From Sympetrum striolatum (Eukaryota > Arthropoda > Insecta > Odonata > Libellulidae): a stretch of 64,000 nucleotides of DNA. The stretch is taken from assembly GCA_947579665.1 (NCBI GenBank), contig OX388343.1, forward strand, positions 101,251,657 to 101,315,656. Reading direction: 5' to 3'. Of the stretch, positions 37,489 to 49,288 are shown piece by piece; positions within the stretch are counted from its first letter, which is position 1; each line of letters opens with the position of its first letter. A program made the translations under genes and the position numbers. The notes beneath the pieces were generated by a model. It was not told where the DNA came from, made no database searches, and was given only the letters and a program-made list of their open reading frames with translations.

Positions 37489-38149
37489 TTTCTTTATAAA
37501 AACGTATCGATTTACGCTGCTCTTTATCGAGTTATAGTCAAATTCACGAGGTGAACGACATGATATGAATGACCAGAGGTCACCAACTAAGACTTAAAGA
37601 CAACGATCCGATGTGAAGGACCCGAGATAGATGACCCGAGATCGATAATCAAGGTCGATGAATTGAGGTCGATGACTCCAGCCTTATGACCAGTGGCCGT
37701 TGACCAGAGCTCAATGACACGAGGCCGATGACCCGAGCTCGATTACCCGAGATCGATGACCCGAGGTCGACGAAAAAGGGTCGAAGAACCAAAGCCGAAG
37801 AAACGAGGTCGATGACCCGAGGTCGATGACAGGAGGTCGATGACCCCAGGTCGATGACAGGAGGTCGATGACCCCAGGTCGATGACCCGAAGTCGATGAC
37901 CCTAGGTCAATGGCTCGAGGTCAATGACCCGAGATTGATAACCCGAGGTCAATGACCCGAGGTCAATGACCCGAGATCGATGAGCCGGGTTTGATGACCT
38001 GAGGTGGATGAACCGAGGTCAATGACCCGAGGTGGATGACCCGAGGTCAATGACCCGGGGTCAATGACCCGGGGTCGTTGACCCGAGGTCATTGACCCGA
38101 GGTCATTCACCAGAGGTCATTGACCCGAGGTCTCTGACCCCTGGTGGAT
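37489..38149. repeat. Junction J and A block of U12 (beta)
   Basis: J is 37489-37545. The A block is 604 bp (618 - 14). It keeps GATCCGATGTG, whereas other beta copies after U4 have GTTCCGATGTG. Confidence 0.92.
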
Positions 38150-38691
38150 GACCTGTAGGTCGATTTGGGAGGGTCGACTCCGGGTGATCGATTCCTGGAG
38201 GTCGACTCCGGGTGGTCGACTCCAGGAGGTCGACTCCCGGAGGTCGACTCCGGGAGGTCGACTCAGGGAGGTCGACTCCAGGAGGTCGACTCCGGGTGGT
38301 TGACTCCGGGAGGTCGACTCCGGGAGGTCGACTCTGGTAGGTCTACTCCGGGAGGTCAACTCCGGGAGGTCGACTCCGGGAGGTCGACTCCGGGAGGTTG
38401 GCTCCGGGAGGTTGGCTCCGGGATTTTGGCTGTGGGATTTCGACTCTTTGAGGTACAATTCGGGAGGTCGACACCGGGATTTTGACTCCGGAAGGTCGAC
38501 CCCGGAGTCCCCCCGACTACCGGGAGGTCGAATACGGGATGTCAACTCGTAGAGGTCGGCTCCGGGAGTTCAACTTCGGGAGGTTGGCTCCGGGATTTCG
38601 ACTCTTGGAGGTTCACTCCGGAAGGTTGACTCCGGGAAGCGCGACCGGAAGGTCAACTCAGCGTTGTCGATTTGATTTTAATTGTGAGGAC
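38150..38691. repeat. B block of U12 (beta, retains 42-bp tail segment)
   Basis: 542 bp. The tail keeps a 42-bp (3 x 14) segment with GTCAACTCGTAGAGG and GTTCAACTTCGGG (about 38540-38582). U3 also has it, but U6, U8, U10, U17 and U19 lack it. Loss of array units offsets the length. Confidence 0.91.
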
Positions 38692-40300
38692 ATTTCGGTG
38701 AAATAATTTATTTTCGATGCTTTTTTCATAGATTTGCAAAGTCACGAAAAGTTAGGCAAAAGAGACGAAAAATAATTGAAATTTCGGTAAAATTATCCAA
38801 TTTCGATGCTCTTTTCGATCATATCTTGGAAAAATCACGAATACAAAGAATAATAGAGGAAAACTATTGAAACTTTCGTGAATTTATCCGTTTTCGATGC
38901 TTTTTTTAATCATATCTTTTCAAAATAACGAAAACTAAGGAAAAATAAAGGAAAAAGATTGGAATTTTGGTGAAATTATCCGTTTTCGATGATTTTCTCG
39001 ATTATATCTTGGCAAAATTACGAAAACTATGGCAAAATAGAGGGAAAAGATTGAAATTTCAGTAAAATTCTTCGTTTTCGTTGCTTTTTTCGATCATATC
39101 ATGGAAAAATCACCAAAAATTTAGACAAAATAGACGAAAAAAGATTGATTTTTATGTGAAATTAACCGTCTTCGATGCTTTTTTCGATCATGTAAAAGCA
39201 AAATCACGAATAGTAAGGTAAAATAGACGAAAAAAGATTGAAATATCTGTGAAAATATCCGTTTTAAATGCTATTTGCGATCATATCTTGGCAAAATCTT
39301 GAAAACTATGGAATATTAGAGAAAAAAGTATGAAATTTCAATGAAATTTTCTTTTATTGATTCTTATTTCGATCATATCTTGGCAAAATCACGAAAACTA
39401 AGGAAAAATAGAGGAGAATGATTGAAAATTCGCTGAAATAATCCGTTTTCGATACTTCTTTCGATCATATCTTGGAAAAATTTCGAAAACTAAGGCAAAA
39501 TATAGGAAAAGGATTGTTATTTCAGTGAAATCATCCGTTTCCGATGCTTTTTACGATCATATCTTTGAAAATTCACGAAAAGTTAGGCAAAATGAACGAA
39601 AAAAGACTGAAATTTCGGTGAAATTATTCGTTTTTTAGGTTTTCTTGATCATATCTTGGAAAAATCAAGAAAATTAACGAAAAATAGTATAGAAAAGATT
39701 GAAATTTCGCTGAAATTATCCGTTTTCGATGCTTATTTCGATCATATCATGGAAAAATCACTAAAAATGAAGACAAAATAGACAAAAAAAGATTGATTTT
39801 TATGTGAAATTAACCGTTTTCGATGCTTTTTTCGATCATGTGAAAGCAAAATCACGAATAGTAAGGTAAGATAGACGAAAAAAGATTGTAATTTTGGGGA
39901 AATTATCCGTTTTCCATGCTTTTTTCCATCATATCTTCGCAAAACCAGAGAATCTAAGCCATAATAGAGAATAAAGATTGAAATTTAGGTGAAATTCTTC
40001 GTTTTCGATGCTTTCTTCGATCATATCTTGGTAAAAAACGAAATTTAAGGTAAATTTACGAAAACAAGATTTAAATTTAAGTGAAATTATGCGTTTTCGA
40101 TCCATTTCTTATCAAATCTTTCCAAAATCACGAAAATTAAGGCAAGATAGACGAAAAAATATTGAAATTTCAGTGAAATTAACCGTTATCGATGCTTATT
40201 TCGTTCATATATTGGCTAAATCACGAAAACAAAGGAAACATAGAGGATAAAGAATGAAATTTCGGTTAAATTTTCTATTTTGACACTTTTTTCAATAGAA
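38692..40300. repeat. C block of U12 (beta, long form)
   Basis: 1609 bp; the optional monomer is 39609-39700. The last monomer ends TTCTATTTTGACAC as in U1-U3, not in the TCTCTTTTGATAC form that closes other beta blocks. Confidence 0.91.
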
Positions 40301-41143
40301 TTTCTTTATAAAAACGTATCGATTTACGCTGCTCTTTATCGAGTTATAGTCAAATTCCCGAGGTGAACGACATGATATGAATGACCAGAGGTCACCAACT
40401 AAGACTAAAAGACAACGATCCGATGTGAAGGACCCGAAATAGATAACCCGAGATCGATAATCAAGGTCGATGAATTGAGGTCGATGACTCCAGCCTGATG
40501 ACCAGTGGCCGTTGACAAGAGCTCAATGACACGAGGCCGATGACCAGAGCTCGATTTCCCGAGATCGTTGACCCGAGGTCGACGAAAAAAGGTCAAAGAA
40601 CCGAAGCCGAAGAAACGAGGTCGATGACCCGAGGTCGATTACTCGAGGTCAATGACCCGAGGTCGATGACCAGAGGTCAATGACCCGAGGTCGATGACCA
40701 GAGGTCAATGACCCGAGGTCGATGACCAGAGGTCAATGACCCGAGGTCGATGACCAGAGGTCAATGACCCGAGGTCGATTACCAGAGGTCAATGACCCGA
40801 GGTCGATGACAGGAGGTCGATGACCCGAGGTCGATGACAGGAGGTCGATGACCCCAGGTCGATGACCCGAGGTCGCTGACCCTAGGTCAATGGCTCGAGC
40901 TCAAGGACCCGAGATCGATGACCCGAGGTCATTTACCTTAGGTCATTGACCCGAGGTCGATGACCCGGGTTGGATGACCTGAGGTGGATGAACCGAGGTC
41001 AAAGACCCGAGGTGGATGACCCGAGGTCGATGACCCGTGGTCAATGACCCGGGTTCGTTGACCCGAGGTCATTGACCCGAGGTCATTTACCAGAGGTCAT
41101 TGACCCGAGGTCATTGACCCGAGGTCTCTGACACCTAGTGGAT
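40301..41143. repeat. Junction J and A block of U13 (gamma)
   Basis: J is 40301-40357. The A block is 786 bp, exactly 112 bp (4 x 28) longer than U2, explained by the dimer array at 40661-40800. Confidence 0.92.
40661..40800. repeat. Five-copy 28-bp dimer of A units
   Basis: Units start at 40661, 40689, 40717, 40745 and 40773. Each pairs GGTCGATGACCAGA with GGTCAATGACCCGA; the fifth has GATTACC. U2 has one copy. Confidence 0.93.
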
Positions 41144-41485
41144 GACCTGTAGGTCGATTTGGGAGGGTCGACTCCGGGTGATCGATTCCAGGAGGTCGAT
41201 TCCGGAAGGTCGACTCCAGGAGGTCGACTCCGGAAGGTTGACTCCGGGAGGTCGACTCCAGGAGGTCGACTCCGGGAGGTCGACACCGGGAGGTCGACTC
41301 CGGGAGGTCGACTCCGGGAGGTCCACTCCGGGAGGTCGGCTCCGGGAGTTCAAATTCGGGAGGTTGGTTCCGGGATTTCGACTGTGGGATTTCGACTCTT
41401 GGAGGTCCACTCCGGAAGGTCGACTCCGGGAAGCGCGACCGGGAGGTCGACTCAGCGTTGTCGATTTGATTTTGATTGTGAGGAC
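41144..41485. repeat. B block of U13 (gamma)
   Basis: 342 bp with GGAAGG and CCAGGAGG units. The tail has GTTCAAATTCGGGAGG. Confidence 0.91.
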
Positions 41486-42633
41486 ATTTCGGTGAAATAA
41501 TTTATTTTCGATGCATTTTTTCAAACATTTGCAAAGTCACGAAAAGTAAGGCAAAAGAGACGAAAAATAATTGAAATTTCGGTAAAATTAACCAATTTCG
41601 AAGCTTTCTTTGATCATATCTTGGCAAAATTAGGAAAACTAAGCCAAAATAGAGGGAAAAGATTGAAATTTCAGTAAAATTCTTCGTTTTCGATGCTTTT
41701 TTCGATCATATAATGAAAAAATCACTAAAAATTAAGACAAAATTGACGAAAAAAGATTGATTTTTATGTGAAATTAACCGTTTCCGATGCTTTTATCGAT
41801 CATGTGAAAGCAAAATCACGAATAGTAAGGTAAAATAGACGAAAAAAGTTTGAAATATCTGTGAAAATATCCGTTTTCAAAGCTATTTGCGATCATATCT
41901 TGGCAAAATCTTGAAAACTATGGCATATTAGAGGAAAAAGTATGAAATTTCAATTAAATTTTCTTTTATTGATGCTTGTTTCGATCATATCTAGGCAAAT
42001 TCAAGAAAACTAAGGAAAAATAGAGGAGAAAGATGGAGAATTCGCTGAAATAATCCGTTTTCGATGCTTATTTCGATCATATCATGGACAAATCACTAAA
42101 AATGAAGACAAAATAGACGAAAAAAGATTGATTTTTATGTGAAATTAACCGTTTTCGATGCTTTTTTCGATCATGTAAAAGCAAAATCACGAATAGTAAG
42201 GTAAAATAGACGAAAAAAGATTGTACTTTTGTGGAAATTATCCGTTTTCCATGCTTTTTTCCATCATATCTTCGCAAAACCAGAGAATCTAAGCCATAAT
42301 AGAGGAAAAAGATTGAAATTTAGGCGAAATTCTTCGTTTTCGATGCTTTCTTCGATCATATCTTGGTAAAAAACGAAATTTAAGGTAAATTTACGAAAAC
42401 AAGATTTAAATTTAGGTGAAATTATGCGTTTTCGATCCATTCATTATCAAATCTTTCCAAAATTGAAAAGTAAGGCATGATAGACGAAAAAATATTGAAA
42501 TTTCGGTGAAATTAACCGTTATCGATGCTTTTTTCGTTCATATATTGGCTAAATCACGAAAACAAAGGAAACATAGATGATAAAGAATGAAATTTCGGTG
42601 AAATTTTCTCTTTTGATACTTTTTTCAATAGAA
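41486..42633. repeat. C block of U13 (gamma)
   Basis: 1148 bp, about 12.5 monomers. Several private variants suggest an older copy (GATGCATTTTTTC near 41510, AAATTGAAAAGTAAGG near 42461). Confidence 0.9.
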
Positions 42634-43252
42634 TTTCTTTAAAAAAACGTATCGATTTACGCTGCTCTTTATCGAGTTATAGTCAAATTCCCGAGGTGAA
42701 CGACATGATGTGAATCACCAGAGATCACCAACTAAGACCTAAAGACAACGATCCGATGTGAAGCACCCGAAATAGATGACCCGAGATCGATTATCAAGGT
42801 CGATGAATTGAGGTCGATGACTCCAGCCTGATGACGAGTGGCCGTTGACCAGAGCTCAAGGACAGGAGGTCGATGACCCCAGTTCGATGACAGGAGGTCG
42901 ATGACCCCAGGTCGATGACCCGGGGTCGATGACCCTAGGTCAATGGCTCGAGGTTAATGACCCGAGATCGATGACCCAAGGTCAATGACCCGAGGTCGAT
43001 GACCCGAGGTCGATGACCCGAGGTCGATGACCCGAGGTCGATGACCCGAGGTCGATGACCCGGGTTGGATGACCTGAGGTGGATGAACCGAGGTCAAAGA
43101 CCCGAGGTGGATGACCCGAGGTCGATGACCTGGGGTCAATGACCCGGGGTCGTTGACCCAAGGTCATTGACCAGAGGTCATTGACCCGAGGTCATTTACC
43201 AGAGGTCATTGACCCGAGGTCATTGACCCGAGGTCTCTGACTATTGGTGGAT
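42634..43252. repeat. Junction J and A block of U14 (divergent)
   Basis: J (42634-42690) reads TTTCTTTAAAAAAACG, losing the TATA-like core. The A block is 562 bp (618 - 56) and lacks the GTCGACGAAAAAGG island present in every other A block. Five identical GAGGTCGATGACCC units run from 42992 to 43061. Confidence 0.92.
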
Positions 43253-43818
43253 GACCTGTAGGTCGATTTGGGAGGGTCGACTCCGGGTGATCGATTCCAG
43301 GAGGTCGATTCCGGAAGGTCGACTCCAGGAGGTCGACTCCGGAAGGTTGACTCCGGGAGGTCGACTCCGGGAGGTCGACTCCGAGAGGTCGACACAGGGA
43401 GGTCGACTCCGGGAGGTCAACTCCGGGAGGTTGACTCCGGGAGGTCGACTCCGGGAGGTCGATTCCGGGTGGTGTCCTCCGGGTGGTGTTCTCCCGGGAG
43501 GTCGACTCAGGGAGGTCGACTCCGGGAGGTCGACTCCGGGAGGTCGACTCAGGGAGGTCGACTCCGGGAGTTAGACTCCGGGAGGTCGACTCCGGGAGTT
43601 TGACTCCGGGAGGTCGACTCCGGGTGGTCGACTCCGGGAGGTCGACTCTGGGAGGTAGACTCCGGGAGGTCGACTCCGTGAGGTCGACTCCGGGAGGTCG
43701 ACTCCGGGAGGTTGTCTCCGGGATTTCGACTCTTGGAGGTCCAATCCGGAAGGTCGACTCCGGGAAGCGCGACCGGGAGGTCGACTCAGATTTTCGATTT
43801 GATTCTGATTGTGAGGAC
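43253..43818. repeat. B block of U14
   Basis: 566 bp (342 + 16 x 14). It contains an irregular stretch GGTGGTGTCCTCCGGG then GGTGGTGTTCTCCCGGG near 43470-43500. The minus-strand open frame here is the longest in the window (204 codons) but is made only of the repeat-derived 14-residue pattern. Confidence 0.9.
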
Positions 43819-45121
43819 ATTTCGGTGAAATAATTTATTTTCGATGCTTTTTTTCATACATTTGCAAAGTCATGAAAAGTAAGGCAAAAGAGACGAAAAA
43901 TAATTGACATTTCGGTAAAATTAACCAATTTCGAAGCTTTCTTTGATCTTATCTTGGCAAAATTAGGAAAACTAAGCCAAAATAGAGGGAAAAGATTGAA
44001 ATTTCAGTAAAATTCTTCGTTTTCGATGCTTTTTTCGATCATATCATGAAAAAATCACTAAAAATTAAGACAATATTGACGAAAAAAGAATGATTTTTAT
44101 GTGAAATTAACCCTTTTCGAAGCTTTTTTCGATCATGTAAAAGCAAAATCACGAATATTAAGGTAAAATAGACGAAAAAAAATTGAAATATCTGTGAAAA
44201 TATCCGTTTTCAATGCTATTTGCGATCATATCTTGGCAAAATCTTGAAAACTATGGCATATTAAAGGAAAAAGTATGAAATTTAAATAAATTTTCTTTTA
44301 TTGATGCTTGTTTTGATCATATCTAGGCAAATTCACGAAAACTAAGGAAAAATAGAGGAAAAAGATTGAAAATTCGCTGAAATAATCCGTTTTCGATACT
44401 TCTTTCGATCATATCTTGGCAAAATCACCAAAAAATTAAGGCAAAATTGAGGAAAAAAGTTTTAATTTTTGTGAAAATATCCGTTTACGATGCTTTTTTC
44501 GATCATATCTTGCCAAAATCACGAAAACTAAGGAAAAATATAGGAAAAGGATTGAAATTACGGTGAAATTATTCGTTTTTGATGTTTTTCTTGATCATAT
44601 CTTGGAAAAATCAAGAAAATTAACGAAAAATAGTATAGAAAAGATTGAAATTTCTGTGAAAATATCCGTTTTCCATGATTTTTTCGATCATATCCTGGCA
44701 AAATCACGAAAAGTAAGGCAAACTAGAGGAAAAAGTTTCAAATTTCGCTGAAATTATCCGTTTTCGATGCTTATTTCGATCATATCATGGAAAAATCACT
44801 AAAAATGAAGACAAAATAGACGAAAAAAGATTGATTTTTATGTGAAATTAACCGTTTTCGATGCTTTTTTCGATCATGTAAAAGCAAAATCACGAATATT
44901 AAGGCAAAATAGACGAAAAAGATTGATATTGAGGTGAAATTTTCCGTTTTCGATGCATTTTTCGATCATGTCAAGGCAAAACACGAAAAGTAAGGTAACA
45001 TATACAAAAAAGGATTGAAATTTCGATGAAATTATATTTTACGATGATTCTTGGTTCATATCTTTGCAAAATCACGAAAAGTAGAGCAAAGTAGACGAAA
45101 AAATATTGATTCTTCAGTGAA
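43819..45121. repeat. C block of U14, ending in divergent monomers
   Basis: 1303 bp. The last two or three monomers (about 44920-45121: GATATTGAGGTG, CATGTCAAGGC, GATTCTTGGTTC) are the most divergent C monomers in the window. The block then runs into a B fragment without J or A. Confidence 0.9.
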
Positions 45122-45185
45122 GACTCCGGGAAGCGCGACCTCGAGGTCGACTCAGTGTGGTCGATTTGATTTTGATTGTGAGGAA
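45122..45185. repeat. B remnant in second hybrid junction
   Basis: Only the last part of a B block remains: GACTCCGGGAAGCGCGACC, then TCGAGGTCGACTCAG and GTGTGGTCGATTTG. C monomers lie on both sides. It is degraded relative to other copies (GACCTCGAGG for GACCGGGAGG, GAGGAAAT for GAGGACAT). Confidence 0.9.
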
Positions 45186-45778
45186 ATTTCGGTAAAATAA
45201 TTTATTTTCGATGCTTTTTTTGATACATTTGCAAAGTCACGAAAAGTAAGGCAAAAGAGACGAAAAATAATTGAAATTTCCGTAAAATTATTCAATTTCG
45301 ATGCTTTTTTCGATCATGTAAAAGCAAAATCACGAATAGTAAGGTAAAATAGACGAAAAAAGATTGTAATTTTGGGGAAATTATCCGTTTTCAATCCTTT
45401 TTTCCATCATATCTTCGCAAAACAAGAGAATCTAAGCCATAATAGAGGAAAAAGATTGAAATTTAGGTGAAATTCTTCGTTTTCGATGCTTTCTTCGATC
45501 ATATCTTGGTAAAAAACGAAATTTAAGGTAAATTTACGAAAACAAGATTTAAATTTAAGTGAAATTATGCGTTTCCGAACCATTTACTATCAAATCTTTC
45601 CAAAATCACGAAAAGTAAGGCAAGATAGACGAAAAAATATTGAAATTTCGGTGAAATTAACCGTTATCGATGCTTTTTTCGTTCATATATTGGCTAAATC
45701 ACGAAAACAAAGGAAACATAGAGGAAAAAGAATGAAATTTCGGTGAAATTTTCTCTTTTGATACTTTTTTCAATAGAA
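45186..45778. repeat. C block after B remnant (U14)
   Basis: 593 bp, about 6.5 monomers, the shortest C stretch in the window. Confidence 0.9.
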
Positions 45779-46508
45779 TTTCTTTAAAAAAACGTATCGA
45801 TTTACGCTGCTCTTGATCGAGTTATAGTCAAATTCCCGAGGTGAACGACATGAAGTGAATGACCAGAGATCACCAACTAAGACTTAAAGACAACGATCCG
45901 ATGTGAAGGACCCGAAATAGATGACCCGAGATCGATTATCAAGGTCGATGAATTGAGGTCGAGGGCTTAGCCTGATGACCAGTGGCCTTTGACCAGAGCT
46001 CAATGACACGAGGAAGATGACCCGAGCTCGATTACCCGAGATCGATGACCCGGGGTCGACGAAAAAAGGTCGAAGAACCGAAGCCGAAGAAACGAGGTAT
46101 ATGACCCGAGGTCGATCACTCGAGGTCAATGACCCGAGGTCGATAACCAGAGGTAAATGACCCGAGGTCGAGGACAGGAGGTCGATGACCCCAGGTCGAT
46201 GACAGGAGGTCAATGACCCCAGGTCGATGACCCGGGGTCGATGACCCTAGGTCAATGGCTTTAGGTCAATAACCCGAGATCGATGACCCGAGGTCATTAA
46301 CCAGAGGTCATTGACCCGAGGTCGATGACCCGGGTTGGATGACCTGAGGTGGACGAACCGAGGTCAAAGACCCGAGGTGGATGACCCGAGGTCGATGACC
46401 CGTGGTCAATGACCCGGGTTCGTTGACCCGAGGTCATTGACCCGAGGTCATTTACCAGAGGTCATTGACCCGAGGTCATTGACCCGAGGTCTCTGACACC
46501 TAGTGGAT
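45779..46508. repeat. Junction J and A block of U15 (gamma)
   Basis: J (45779-45835) shares the TATA-less TTTAAAAAAACG form with U14 and also has CTCTTGATCGAG. The A block is 673 bp: 674 less one base lost at GAGGTCGAGGGCTTAGCC near 45957. Confidence 0.91.
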
Positions 46509-46850
46509 GACCTGTAGGTCGATTTGGGAGGGTCGACTCCGGGTGATCGATTCCAGGAGGTCGATTCCGGAAGGTCGACTCCAGGAGGTCGACTCCGGAA
46601 GGTTGACTCCGGGAGGTCGACTCCAGGAGGTCGACTCTGGGAGGTCGACACCGGGAGGTTGACTCCGGGAGGTCGACTCCGGGAGATCCACTCCGGGAGG
46701 TCGGCTCCGGGAGTTCGACTTCGGGAGGTTGGTTCCGGGATTTCGACTGTGGGATTTCGACTCTTGGAGGTCCACTCCGGAAGGTCGACTCCGGGAAGCG
46801 CGACCGGGAGGTCGACTCAACGTTGTCGATTTGATTTTGATTGTGAGGAC
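46509..46850. repeat. B block of U15 (gamma)
   Basis: 342 bp, same length and unit order as U13. Confidence 0.91.
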
Positions 46851-48000
46851 ATTTCGGTGAAATAATTTATTTTCGATGCTTTTTTTCATACATTTGCAAA
46901 GTCACGAAAAGTAAGGCAAAAGAGACGAAAAATAATTGAAATTTCGGTAAAATTAACCAATTTCGAAGCTTTCTTTGATCATATCTTGGCAAAATTAGGA
47001 AAACTAAGCCAATATAGAGGGAAAAGATTGAAATTTCAGTAAAATTCTTCGTTTTCGATGCTTTTTTCGATCATATCATGAAAAAATCACTAAAAATTAA
47101 GACAAAATTGACGAAAAAATATTGATTTTTATGTGAAATTAACCGTTTCCGATGCTTTTATCGATCATGTAAAAGCATAATCACGAATAGTAAGGTAAAA
47201 TAGACGAAAAAAGTTTGAAATATCTGTAAAAATATATGTTTTCAATGCTATTTGCGATCATATCTTGGCAAAATCTTGAAAACTATGGCATATTAGAGGA
47301 AAAAGTATGAAATTTCAATTAAATTTTCTTTTATTGATGCTTGTTTCGATCATATCTAGGCAAATTAAAGAAAACTAAGGAAAAATAGAAGAGAAAGATT
47401 GAAAATTCGCTGAAATAATCCGTTTTCGATGCTTATTTCGATCATATCATGGAAAAATCACTAAAAATGAAGACAAAATAGACAAAAAAAGATTGATTTT
47501 TATGTGAAATTAACCGTTTTCGATGCTTTTTTCGATCATGTGAAAGCAAAATCACGAATAGTAAGGTAAGATAGACGAAAAAAGATTGTAATTTTGGGGA
47601 AATCATCCGTTTTCCATGCTTTTTTCCATCATATCTTCGCAAAACCAGAGAATCTAAGCCATAATAGAGAATAAAGATTGAAATTTAGGTGAAATTCTTC
47701 GTTTTCGATGCTTTCTTCGATCATATCTTGGTAAAAAACGAAATTTAAGGTAAATTTACGAAAACAAGATTTAAATTTAAGTGAAATTATGCGTTTTCGA
47801 TCCATTTCTTATCAAATCTTTCCAAAATTACGAAAATTAAGGCAAGATAGACGAAAAAATATTGAAATTTCAGTGAAATTAACCGTTATCGATGCTTATT
47901 TCGTTCATATATTGGCTAAATAACGAAAACAAAGGAAACATAGAGGATAAAGAATGAAATTTCGGTGAAATTTTCTCTTTTGATACTTTTTTCAATAGAA
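46851..48000. repeat. C block of U15, containing the left edge of the large duplication
   Basis: 1150 bp. Up to about 47,418 it follows U13. From GATGCTTATTTCGATC on it follows the end of the U4 C block (13,220-13,799), including GTGAAAGCAAAATCACG and GAGAATAAAG. The switch lies inside one monomer. Confidence 0.9.
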
Positions 48001-48675
48001 TTTCTTTATAAAAACGTATCGATTTACGCTGCTCTTTATCGAGTTATAGTCAAATTCCCGAGGTAATTGAAATAATGTGAATGACCAGAGGTCACCAACT
48101 AAGACTTAAAGACAACGATCCGATGTGAAGGACCCAAGATAGATGACCCGAGATCGATAAACAAGGTCGATGAATTGAGGTCGATGACTCCAGCCTGATG
48201 ACCAGTGGCCGTTGACCAGAGCTCAATGACACGAGGCCGATGACCCGAGCTCGATTACCCGAGATCGATGACCCGAGGTCGACGAAAAAGGGTCGAAGAA
48301 CCGAAGCCGAAGAAACGAGGTCGATGACCCGAGGTCGATGACAGGAGGTCGATGACCCGAGGTCGATGACAAGAGGTCGATGACCCCAGGTCGATGACCC
48401 GAGATCGATGACCCGAGGTCAATGGCTCGAGGTCAATGACCCGAGATCGATGACCTGAGGTCAATGTCAAAAGGTCTATGACCCGAGGTCAATGACCCGA
48501 GATGGATGATCCGGGTTTGATGACCTGAGGTGGATGAACCGAGGTCAATGACCCGAGGTGGATGACCCGAGGTCGTTGACCCGAGGTCATAGACCCGAGG
48601 TAATTGACCCGAGGTCATTCACCAGAGGTCATTGACCCGAGGTCATTGACCCGAGGTCTCTGTCCCCAGGTGGAT
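48001..48675. repeat. Junction J and A block of U16 (alpha)
   Basis: J is 48001-48057; the A block is 618 bp. Differences from U5 include TAATTGAAATAATG and GGTCATAGACCCG near 48585. Confidence 0.92.
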
Positions 48676-49288
48676 GACCTGTAAGTCGATTTGGGAGGGT
48701 CGACTCCGGGGGATCGATTCCGGGAGGTCGACTCCGGGAGGTCGACTCCGGGTGGTCGACTCCAGGAGGTCGACTCTGGGAGGTCGACTCCGGGAGGTCG
48801 ACTCCGGGAGGTCGACTCCGGGAGGTCCACTCCGGGTGGTCGACTCAGGGAGGTCGACTCCGGGAGGTCCACTCCGGGAGGTCGACTCCGGGAGGTCGAC
48901 TCCGGGTGGTCGACTCCGGGAGGTCGACTCCGGGAGGTTGACTCCGGGAGGCCGACTCAGGGAGGTCGACTCCGGGAGGTCGACTCCGGGAGGTTGGCTC
49001 CGTGATTATGACTGTGGGATTTCGACTCTTTGAGGTCCACTTCGGGAGGTAGACTCCGGGATTTTGACTCCAGAAGGTCGACCCCGGAGACCCCCCCGAC
49101 CACCTGGAGGTCGAATACGGGAGGTCAACTCGGAGAGGTCGGCTCCGGGAGTTTTACTCCGGGAGGTTGGCTCCGAGATTTCGATTGTGGGATTTCGACT
49201 CTTAGAGGTCCACTCCGGAAGGTCGACTCCGGGAAGCGCGACCGGGAGGTCAACTCAGCGTTGTCGATTTGAATTTGATTGTGAGGAC
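48676..49288. repeat. B block of U16 (alpha)
   Basis: 613 bp, the same length as U5. Private variants are GGTCGACTCAGGGAGG near 48839 and GAGGCCGACTCAGG near 48949. Confidence 0.92.

Larger units (their letters stand above)
34006..40300. repeat. Higher-order dimer D4 (U11 alpha + U12 beta), 6295 bp
   Basis: Last dimer before the gamma units. It has the long beta C block and the largest alpha B block. Confidence 0.9.

Noticed and set aside
34006..40300. Assembly artefact as the explanation of the whole repeat structure
   Set aside because: Copies carry many private substitutions and consistent alpha/beta markers, which collapse or stuttering would not produce. The exact number of units in near-identical runs still needs read support.
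43206..43820. Longest open frame (204 codons, minus strand) as a serine/proline/arginine-rich protein gene
   Set aside because: It is only the translated 14-bp repeat with the same pattern in overlapping frames on both strands. It shows no distinct domain, and other copies differ in length by repeat units.
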